Origin: Antedon bifida
Taxonomy: Eukaryota; Echinodermata; Crinoidea; Comatulida; Antedonidae
Assembly: GCA_963402885.1 (NCBI GenBank)
Contig: OY727099.1
Coordinates: 22,215,001-22,279,000, forward strand
Direction: 5' to 3'
Length of the DNA stretch: 64,000 nucleotides
Each line of letters starts with the position of its first letter. Position 1 is the stretch's first letter. Made by a program: the position numbers and the translations under genes. Shown one piece after another: positions 49,009 to 59,700 of the stretch. A model generated the notes under the pieces. It did no database searches, was not told the origin of the DNA, and worked only from the letters and a program-made list of their open reading frames with translations.

Positions 49009-49143
49009 GAGGCTCGAACCCTCGCAGATGTTAATAGGGCAGGGTAATATGGTTCCACTGTCTTAACCGCTTGGCCACTCACTCATATCTATCCTCTATT
49101 GACGGAGCGAGAAAGAGGAATTAAAAACCGATCTTCCCATAGG
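49009..49143 (-). mobile_element. tRNA-derived SINE copy 2
   Basis: Same element and orientation as 45894-46032, including the box A word agtggccaagcggttaaga and the shared body cctctttctcgctccgtc. The tRNA fold is broken, so this is not a tRNA gene. Confidence 0.75.
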
Positions 49144-49860
49144 CATAAATATATCGTACTTAGCAGCCACAGTAGAAGCAAAGTTATGATAACGTATCTT
49201 TATGTATGGGCCACAGCTTAGCTTACAATAAACTAAACACAAAATTATTATTTATTATGAGATGTCAGATGACTATGTTTAGCGATATCTCTATCTATCC
49301 CAGCGAATATTTAGTGAATAATTAAATCTCTTTTGATTACAATTATAATATTATTTAGAGCAATCGACAACATCCGATTAAGGTCAATGAGCTACAAAAG
49401 GGAATAGGCCAATACTAGAGGCGAAACGACTTTAAATTATGATAACGTATACGACAGCCTACTTTCCTCATTGACATTTACAATAATCCCCCTCCCTCTC
49501 TCCGGCCTAGGCCTAGCTTGCGGCTTACGACTAGGTAAACACACAAAACAATATCGAAAATAGGCCTAGGGCCTGGTCCTTATAAATATAACTAACAGAT
49601 AAAAACGTGCATATAATAAATTTACTAGCATAAATAAAAGAACAAGTTAAACAACACACAACATGCTGTTGCACAATCAATACAAAATATACGTACCACA
49701 TTTCAATGACATTTCGTCGACTCTAGGTGGGGTAATACCAAAATAGGTTCTTTACGTACGTACGTGTGTGAAGTGTGTGGTAAAAGTCCGTCGTCGTTAC
49801 AATGAACTACTGACCAATCAGAAACAATTTGTTGACGCGCATCATCCACATGGCTCATAT

Positions 49861-52800
49861 TAGTCTAGGACCTGGGTCAGATTTGTATGCATTTAATTTA
49901 GGAGAGAATATCTCAACTGTTATAGGATAATTTGACCCCCACGAACAACATGGAATGTGTGCCAAATTCGCTATCCGGGGCGAACATGCCCAAAATCGGG
50001 GTCAAAGGTTAAAAATGTGTGGTTCTTATATCTCGACAACCACTTGTCGTACAGATTTGCTTTTGGTGTCAAATTGTTCAGAATATACATATTTATATTC
50101 AATTTAACACAACTTTTAGCGAAAAAATGACCGGAAATGCTTTTACTGACCTTTGACCCAAAAATGACCAAAAAACACATTTTCGGGTTAAATTATTTTT
50201 TTAAATGCCAATGGACAAACTGTATGGTATCAAATGAAAGCATACACAATATGCTACCAATTGCTACCCAACTTGTATTGAAAATTTTTAATTATGAAGC
50301 TAATTGTATGGAAAATGTGCATATTTTGATTACTTTTATACAAAATATGAATATTTGGTAGCGTAATTGTTAAGTTTATTTATATAATATTAAATAATTT
50401 AAGTGTTTGGAAAAACTATTTGGTAACAAATGAAAGTCCATAAAATATTCTATCCATTGCTACCCAACATGTATTAAAAATCTGTAATTATGATGCTAAT
50501 TTTGTTAAAAATGTACATATTTTATTATTTTTTTTTTTTTAAATGAGTATATTAAATAGTGTAAATTTATTTTGGTTTATTTATGATATTAAATAATTCA
50601 AATGTTCTTTTGGTGTCAAATCGTGCAGAATATACATATTTATATTTGGTCTAACACAACTTTTTTTAGCGAAAAAATTACCGGAAATGCTTTACTGACC
50701 TTTGACCCAAAAATGACAAAAAACACATTTTCGTGTTAAATTATTCTTTAAAATGCCAATGAATACACTGTATGGTATCAAATGAAAGCATACACAATAT
50801 GCTACCCATTGCTACCCAACTTGTATTGAAAATTTTAATTATGAAGCTAATTGTATGGAAAATGTGCATATTTTGATTACTTTTATACAAAAAATGAATA
50901 TTTGGTAGCGTAATTTTTATATTTATTTATATAATATTAAATAATGTAAGTGTTTGAAAAAACTATTTGGTATCAAATGAAAGCCCATAAAATATTCTAT
51001 CCATTGCTATCCAACTTGTATTAAAAATCTGTAATTATAATGCTAATTTTGTTTAAAATTTGCATATTTTATTTTTTTTGTGCAAAAATGAGTATATTAA
51101 AAAGTGTAAATTTATTTTGGTTTATTTATATTAAATAAAAGTGTTTGGAAGATCTTGGTAAGTTTACCAAGCATTTTGATACCATATCATTTTGATAGAC
51201 CAACGGGTTACGGAGATTTGGGTGCCATTTTGAAATTGCATTGAAAATCTGTAATTATGAATAATGATGTAGATTTTTTTTGAAAAATTTGCATATTTTA
51301 TAAATTTTTGACAAAAATGAGTATATTAAATAGTGTAAATTTATTTTGGTTTATTTATAATGATTAAATTATTAAAGTGTTTAGGAGATCTATTTTGGTA
51401 TTAAATAAAAGCCCATAAAATAGTCTATCCATTGCTACCCAACTTGTATTGAAAATCTAATTATGATAGTTTAAAAAAAAATTTTTGACAAAAATGAGTA
51501 CTGTATAAGTTAAAATTATAAAGGTTTTTTAGAAAATGTGTTATACAGTTAGTGTAAATATATTTTGGTTTATTACCTCCGCCAAGGAGGTTATATTTTC
51601 ACCTGTATGTTTGTGTGCTGTGTGTTTGTGTGTGTGTCTGTGAACAGCCTGGAGGCCACAGTTTTTATCCGATTCTCACCAAATTTGGACACAATGATCT
51701 ATGCCTCAAAAGCTCGGACGAGTTCGAATTTGAGGGGAAAAGGTCATAGGTCAAGGTCACAACTAACAAAAAACTATTTTACTGCCTAGAGACCACAGTT
51801 TTTATCCGATTCTCACCAAACTTAGCCACAATGATCAATGACTCATCATATAATTGTGGTTAAATTTTGAAGGGTCAGGGTCAAAGATCAAGGTCCACAA
51901 AAAAAAAGAAATAAAAAAATAATAAAAAAAAAAACCTAAGCGGGACTTGAACCAGCGATCTCATCCACAACTTTGTAGTGTGCAGTTAGCCTATTTACAT
52001 TTAGAACTAATACAAAAAAATATTTAAAAAATATATATATATTTTCCGGGGACATTTTATGTAGGGGAATTTTATAGTAGGCGGAGGTTTGTACTCTCGG
52101 AGTACCCTCTAGTTATACATATAATTCTAGTGTTTTAAATAAATATTTGGTATACATGCTACCTAGTACATACAGATTATCCAATATGTATTGAAAATGA
52201 ATCATTTTTTTTGGAAAATATAGAGTTATATAATATTATAAATAAACCAAAATAAATTTACACTACTTATTACTGTATACTCATTTTTAGAATATTTTCA
52301 AAAAAGTCGTAATTAAAGATTTTCAATACAAGTTGTGTACCAATGGATAGTATATTGTATAGGGTTTTATTTTTTATACCAAATATAACGCTAGAATTAT
52401 TTAAACCAAAATAAATTTACACTAATTTATACTCATTTTTGTCTAAAGTTATTAAAATATGCACATTTTCCAAAAATAGCATCACATAATTAAAGATTTT
52501 CAATACAAGTTGGGTAGCTATGGATAGCATATTTTATGTGCTTTCCTTTGATACCAAATATGTCTTCTAAACATTTGAATTATTTAATATCATAAATAAA
52601 CCAAAATAAATTTACACTATCTAGTATTCTCATTTTTTAAAAAAAATAATAAAATATGTACATTTTTAACAAAATTAGCATCATAATTAAGGATTTTTAA
52701 TACAAGTTGGATAGCAATGGATAGAATATTTTATGGACTTTCATTTGATACCAAATAGTTTTTCCAAACACTTAAATTATTTAATATAATATAAATAAAC

Positions 52801-53313
52801 ATAACAATTACGCTACCAAATATTCATTTTTTGTATAAAAATAATCAAAATATGCACATTTTCCATAAAATTAGCTTCATAATTAAACATTTTCAATACA
52901 AGTTGGGTAGCAATGGGTAGCATATTGTGTATGCTTTCATTTGATACCATACAGTTTGTCCATTGGCATTTTAAAGAATAATTTAACCCGAAAATGTGTT
53001 TTTTGGTCATTTTTGGGTCAAAGGTCAGTAAAAGCATTTTCGGTCATTTTTTCGCTTAAAGTTGTGTTAGATCGAATATAAATATGTATATTCTGAACAA
53101 TTTGACACCAAAAGTTAATCTGTATGACAAGTGGTTGTCAAGATATAATAACCACACATTTTTAACCTTTGACCCCGATTTTGGGCATGTTCGCCCCGGA
53201 TAGCGAATTTGGCACACATTCCATGTTGTTCGTGGGGGTCAAATTATCCTATAACAGTTGAGATATTCTCTCCTAAATTAAATGCATACAAATCTTACCC
53301 AGGTCCTAGACTA
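49861..53313. mobile_element. Foldback element with long inverted arms
   Basis: The left arm from 49861 (tagtctaggacctgggtcag) and the right arm to 53313 (acccaggtcctagacta) are inverted copies over at least 500 bp with few differences. Similarity then continues, with indels, toward the centre. Each arm has sub-repeats of about 200 bp built on tgctacccaacttgtattga and aaatttattttggtttattt. The matched 74-residue open frames on opposite strands are a by-product of the arms. No transposase frame was found. Confidence 0.9.
51575..52088. mobile_element. Element nested in the foldback, ends acctccgcc/ggcggaggt
   Basis: Starts acctccgccaaggaggttat and ends ggcggaggt, an exact 9-bp inverted pair. 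Inside are a gt-rich tract, two copies of cacagtttttatccgattct followed by ctcaccaaa, aggtca motifs, and a minus-strand gcgggacttgaacc that resembles a tRNA box B. The ccgccaaggaggtta opening is a common repeat signature in marine invertebrate genomes (recalled, not checked). Confidence 0.75.
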
Positions 53314-53643
53314 TATCAGATAAAGTGGAACAAAATGTGTAAGTTTAAAGCCTGGATATTTTTATATCCTCTCTGTTTAAACATTGCATGAATTATGAGA
53401 AGTATTTATTAAAATGTACTTGGCTTTCATAAATTACGTTTGCTATTAGACCTACACACAGGCACGCATATAAACGGCTAGAAGTGTGGCTCCGGTTGTC
53501 TCCCGTGTAGAATTGAAGAAAAGACCACAGTAGGCCTACTGTAGTGGTCTTTAAATATGTTAATACTCGGCATACAATCTATATTGAATAAAATTGCTCA
53601 TATGCCGCAGCACATACACTCCTCTACCGTATAACAATTACTA

Positions 53644-53790
53644 ATGATTGGTTCCACTAGAGACGCAAAAACACAACGGCGTAACGCAACGCAAGGGGTT
53701 TGACCAATCAAAAGCGAAGGGTTTATTCAATCTTTTGCTTGTCATTGGTCAACTCGTTTGCGTTGCGTCCTAATGGGAACCAAGCTTAAA
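53644..53790. mobile_element. MITE family B
   Basis: Starts gattggttccactagagacg and ends cctaatgggaaccaagctta. The inner gaccaatcaaaagcgaag / cttgtcattggtcaac palindrome is present. Confidence 0.8.
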
Positions 53791-54037
53791 CGATTAAAAT
53801 GAACATGATCGCGGGAAAGATGACTTGAAGAATAACAGTATGTAAATCAATTTGCTAGTTTAAAAATATATTTGTGTAGAGTCTTTTATAATTCCAGTGC
53901 CGAACGATGTAACACGCATGATAAAATGATGTCCTTTTGTTTGAATACTCAAATTATAGCACACACATAATAACACTTATTTGCAAATTATCTTTTTAAT
54001 AGTAGGATTGACATTAATCTTAAGGGTGATTACTTCC

Positions 54038-54181
54038 TTAAGGCCAATTTACACAGACGAGCGATAACGGAAAGCGGTGAACAAAAATATGAGCGGAAAC
54101 GCCCACAGGATAGATACAGGTTGGACAAGCTACCCGGTTTTCCGCTTACCGTAACCGCTAGTCTGTGTAAATTGGCCTTAA
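54038..54181. mobile_element. Palindromic MITE, 144 bp
   Basis: Perfect inverted ends ttaaggccaatttacacaga and tctgtgtaaattggccttaa, with an internal partial palindrome (gcgataacggaaagcg / cgcttaccgtaaccgc). The ttaa ends may be the target site. Confidence 0.9.
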
Positions 54182-54469
54182 CAAGATGTTTGCATCGGAA
54201 AATCTGTTACAAAAGTATGACAAAAAACATTACCAAACAACAATCTCGAAATCTACTAAAATATTTACCGATTACCAACAAAAACTATACATTATGAATT
54301 GTTTAAATCTATTAAAATCTTCAGATAATTAAAACAATAATAAACATTAAAAAACTATACTAATAAATTCTTTTTTAAATTGAATAAATCGTCAACTAAT
54401 TTATCATACACAAAACTACATTTATGAATTGTTTTTATCTACAATAGCACCAATGAAAAAAGTTTTTTT

Positions 54470-54760
54470 TTATTTTTGTTGAATAGGTCTATGCCATTTT
54501 AATATCCTATAATAGTCATTCACTTTAACCAAAAATTGGATCGAAAACAAATATTTACCTGAAAAAGTAAATTAAAGTAAAAAGCACCTAAATTGTCTGC
54601 CAGACAATGGTTTTTGGTTAAAATTAACCGTTTCTTTTTATAAGTGAAATAATTATGTTTATTGTTTTTTGTGAAAGTGAATAACGTTATTAAAACTGCA
54701 AAATGGCCCATTTCAAAGTCTGATTTTTTTCATTTTGCATGTTTTTAGGAGATTTTTCCA
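54470..54760. mobile_element. Family C-like repeat, decayed ends
   Basis: It contains gccattttaatatcctataa, ggtttttggttaaaattaac and gcaaaatggcccatttcaaa, matching the inside of family C. The termini are not clear. A similar decayed copy occupies about 4640-4985. Confidence 0.55.
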
Positions 54761-55689
54761 TGAACATTTTATACAAAAGTCAAACAGCATTATTTTGTAT
54801 AAGAACATCTTAACACGTAATAGCATTATCAAATTACATTGATACATTCTTAACTTTACTAAATCTGTATGTAATGATAATCATTTAATATTTAAAACAT
54901 TAACAAATTGCATTGAATTATATCTAAATATAGCTATTAAATCTTTTTCACACATGAACTTTCCATATGCTTTTTCATTCTGTAAATTAGCCATTTCGTT
55001 AAAAAAAATGTTTAAAATAAAAATTGGTTACAGAAATATATACAAAATGCTTTTAACGAATATTATTTTGTTGAAATGATATAAGGATTTTTTTTTGGTC
55101 AAAACAATTAAATATAGGCCTATTTTTGACAACAAAATTGGTTGATAATATGCTATACATTATATGTTATTCTCTTGAGATATGAATATAAGATTGAAAT
55201 GTAACGTTACAAAATATCGTTTGCTAACAGATGTGAAATCGACAGGAACGAGAAAGATAATGAATAACTTATCATAATTATGTATGAAACAGTAAATATA
55301 CAATAAGCAAACTGCTAATTAGATTTGACACAGAGTAGGCTATGTAGGCCGGCTAACAAAAATATGGATTGCAATTGATTTATTTATTTTTAACTTTTAA
55401 ACGAAAAACAACAGAAACAAATCCGCCAGCCACATAGAATGGTTAGCAGAAACAAACAGAATTACAACACAATCTCAGAAACACTTAAACTACGACGAAA
55501 AATAGGAAGGCTGGAATTAAAAATGGGGATGGGTCTGGATTAAACTATTATAAGATAAACTTAATCTATCCTAATTAATCTACTAATGTAACCATTTTTT
55601 AAGTCAAATCATTGTTATCATAATACTATAGATGAAAATGTCATAAGCAAAACAAGGCAAAATATAGATTTGCACAATAAATAATTAAA

Positions 55690-56704
55690 TCACAATGTAT
55701 TAAGTGGAATCTGTACAACTGCCGGTTGACGCACTTTGCACTTAAACATATAAGCAATTGTGTAAAGATACGGATTGACTGCGGAGTTGATAGGTATGAT
55801 AAATGTCGCTGCCCAAACATATATTTCATCAGGAATCGTCATCCAACCCATCTCAGAACCAATTGCCATTACTATAATCGGACCCCAGCAACAGAAATCT
55901 GTGAAAACTATTAAGCCAAGTTTCCTCGCCATTTTTAACTGTTCTTTCCTCATCTGTCGTCTATTGACAGTGGCCCCCGATCTCTTTACCGATAAGAAGA
56001 TTACGAGGTAGCTCACTGTTATTACAATGAACCCGATGCTGTTAAATACAACAAACATGGCGACTGCATACTCCCATCCTTGCCAATGACTCTTTGTTAG
56101 AGGCAGAGCGAGGCACACACTCTCTTTGCCATAGTAATTATCCCCAAAATATGAAATATCAGTTATTGGAAGAAAACCCAGCACAATCCAAAATAGCCAT
56201 GCCAAGCCGATAATGATTCTACATTTTTTACGATTGAGACGTTTCGTACTAAATGGATTAACAATGTTAATAGCTCTATCCACACTCAGCAGCATCAGTG
56301 TAAACACTGAGCACTGCCCAGAGATATTAGAAATTGCCCCGGCAAAGCTGCAAAGAAAACTGCTCTTCCAATTCCTTGCAGCTGTCGCGTACCGTCCACG
56401 AAAGTGTATATCCGCACTCGCAATGATGATCAAGTAGACTGCCATCAGCAAGTCGGACACGGCAAGATTAGTAATTAGTGTGGTTTGGACCTTATTAACA
56501 TTGTTACCTGAATCATTATCCTTTTTAAGCTTTCGTGAAACGATAACAACAACATTCCCAATGACCGAAGATAGCCCGATAATCATCATCAACACACGGA
56601 GAAGTTCATTTTTTAGCAAGTCTTCACACGATGAAAATGCATCTGAAGGCTCGCAGACATCGATGGCACCCACGAGGCAACAGAGACTTGAGAAATCAGA
56701 GTAC
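55690..56704 (-). CDS. Seven-transmembrane exon of the LRR GPCR
   Basis: This single 1,015-nt exon encodes the last 337 residues: hinge, all seven helices and tail. TM1 is in LLRVLMMIIGLSSVIGNVVV (GN motif). TM2 has NLAVSDLLMAV with the conserved Leu-Ala-x-x-Asp. TM3 ends SVDRAINIV. TM4 holds IIIGLAWLFWIV and TM5 FVVFNSIGFIVITV. TM6 has FTDFCCWGPIIVM, with Trp and Pro in the relaxin-receptor pattern. TM7 has INSAVNPYLYTIAY. The upstream border is the acceptor ctcttacag and the stop is TGA at 55690-55692. Confidence 0.93.
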
Positions 56705-59700
56705 CTGTAAGAGTCAAAGTAAATAAAGCAACATACTAATTACTGTATAGTTATTATTTTTGTTGTATCTTAAAGGACACTATTATTATATTTTGGGATA
56801 GGTTTTAAATAGTCATGTACCAACATTCTGAAATTAGAATTACATGTTACCCTTCAATGCGTTTCTTGAAATACCTGCTGGCAACTAATTAAAATATAAA
56901 ATTCATACGGGCGGGCCTTAGCAGGTGCTCTTGTTACTTAAACAGAAATCTAGTAGCGCATTTGTGTATTTCAAGAAGGTATCTGACTATTTTAAAGCTC
57001 CGTCTACATGTATCAAACTTTATGTGACAACAAATGTGATATGCTCATATGTGGTCATGATGATGTCATATCACTACCATATTTGAGAATATCACTACTA
57101 CATATTTGGGCAAATCACACTTGTTTGTCAAATCAGTTTGATAGTGTATAGAAAGATCTTAAAACATATCTTAAAATATATAAAATCAGTAAACTTGTCC
57201 ATTCCTAAATTTTCACTTTATCAATGATAATATTCAAATATTTTAAAGATATGTGTTTGATATAATACATCATTAAAATATTAGGCTTACACAGATAAAA
57301 CAAATACAAAGGATTTATATAAATAAAATATTTACCAGAAGCACTCAGTTATCTTCATTCAGTTAATTATTTTTAATTGAAATTGAATGAAATATTAGGA
57401 TATTTCTAATTAAACATAATCAACAAAAATTATACCTCCAACTATATTATCATCATTATCAAAATGCCTATTAAGTTAATAAATCACTGGAGTTGCAGAA
57501 AATCACATTCATACTTTACACAGACGCATCTGTAAAATTAGACTTGCCTAAAGTCTGTAGTCTTGTCATTTTTATGTGCCAAAATAGTTCACTGTTCACT
57601 AATAGTCGAAACACAGCATAAAACCTAAACTCCAGTTTGTAAAAATTGTGTATGCAGATAAATTATTACTTACAATTCTTTTAAGATTGTGAATTGCTGA
57701 AATGTTCTATCTCTGTACACCTGTAACTTGTTGCCTCTTAGCTTTCTAAAAAAACAACAAATTCATTCAATTTAAACATAGTACAAATGTACAAGAATTT
57801 TCCGAGTTGCCAACAATATCATCTTTTAACTGTAAGGGGATTTTTTCTGGAACTAAATATGTTTGTTTCACTCTTTCCTTAATTATTTAATGAATAATAT
57901 TTAATAATAACTAACACTAACATTTCTTAATAAATACATATTGCACTACATTGCAATATTGCAATGGAGTCAAGTATCCTCAGATCGATAACTAGTAGTA
58001 AAAATGTTTTAGCGCCGCGTACTAGTATTTTTTAATTTGTGTAAGCGCCCTCAACAAAAATATAACCCTTTTTTTGTCCGCCCCTAATTTTTTCGATAAT
58101 TAGGGGGCGGGCGGATGACAGCAAAGGAACATTTTAAGCCTAAGTATGTGTTATAGACATGCAAAAATGACATAATGTTAACTTACAAAATTGAAAGTGA
58201 TGAAGCAACAGAAGAAAATGCATCTGGTTCTATGGTAGTTATAACGTTGTTATCTAAATTCCTGTAAAAAAAGGTAAATTAGATATTAGCTTTATTGAAA
58301 ATAAATAACTACCGTTAGTAATACAAAATCACTTTATGAATGGATACATTGTACTTGCAAAATAATTGACATTCAAAATAAATAAGCATTCCTGCTTCTA
58401 ACTAGATAGTAGACGTACTGAAAGTATATGGAGATTACACTACAAAATAGACCTTATAAATAAACTTCAAAAGTTAAATTATGCAATTTCCAGATCCATT
58501 TAGACATAATTATAAAATATATTTAAATTTCTATATCTAAACATTTACAGAAACCATTAACAATGTTTAAATCCTGGTAAATTTAAATTTTAAGTTATAG
58601 TTACAGAAGCCAAACTGTCACTTCTAACTTTCTTTTTTATATAAACTTTAAATTATTGTTAAAAGCCTAAATGCTTTTCAATTTAAGCAGTGTCAAACAC
58701 AAATACATCGCCCATAAACAGATGCACAATGTTTGACAATAAAGGTATCTTTTTTGTATTTATAATCACATAACAAACCACCTAAATGACAATGAATATA
58801 ATTTTTACAGTAATTTTGGAAATGATAGGCTAACTGGAGATAACACAAACCTCCCAAAAGGCCTCCCTAAGGGGAAATGAAGACACATTGTTAACCACTA
58901 ATGGGCGCTTTCACGTACTCAAAATTGACCCACCGACATAGTGAGCTGTAGAGTCACGTTTGTACGCGACTAAAAAAAGGCATCTTGTAAGATGTATAGA
59001 TTACCCTACTGGATGTGCATTATGAAAAACTTTATGGTAAACATGAAACAACACTCACAGTTCTGTCAACGATGTCAAACCATTAAAGGCATTGGTTGGC
59101 AATGTACTTAGTTGGTTACCATCTAAACGCCTTCAAAGTATAGAACATGTACAGTAAAAATTCAAAATTTAACGGTTTGATATGTTAAAATAAGTTATTC
59201 TCATAGACACAATATGTTTTTAAAAGCTAGCTGAACACTGCTAAATCTGAATTATGAAAAAATTTACGGTATAACATGAACATAAAAACACTCACAATTC
59301 TGTCAACGATGTCAAACCATTAAAGGCATTGGCTGGCAATGTACTTATCTTGAAATCGTTCAACCACCTTCAAGGTAAATCAATGACAGTATTATAAAAT
59401 TAGAAAATAGATATTTTTTTTCTAAATAACTATTCTCAAGATCAAATTATCACAATCTATTGGTTTCCACTGTGTTACTCCGAAGAAGGAAAGCATGTAG
59501 AAATATATTTTCTGTTTATTTTATTTATTTATTATATATCACATTCAAAGATTCAAGTCTTGTGATTGGTCAAAAGCAGATGATAATTCTGACCATCATA
59601 ATGGGACATAAGAATAATTAAAAATTCATAAATTTTTAATTTGTTTTGTTTTATTTTCATGGTCCATTACTTTGCTGGTACTGTGTGTATGTATAAGGTA

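Larger units (their letters stand above)
46740..55689. other. Gene-poor region between LTN1 and the GPCR 3' end
   Basis: It contains the LTN1 promoter side, the 814-bp inverted-end element, the 16-bp satellite, a SINE, the foldback element and two palindromic MITEs. No supported coding exon was found; open frames here are short or lie in repeats. Confidence 0.6.

Noticed and set aside
45894-49143. Genuine tRNA genes
   Set aside because: Box A and B are present, but cloverleaf pairing fails and the same body follows both heads, so these are SINEs.
50137-53037. Matching 74-residue frames on opposite strands
   Set aside because: They are the two inverted arms of the foldback element; no start context, domain or coding bias is seen.
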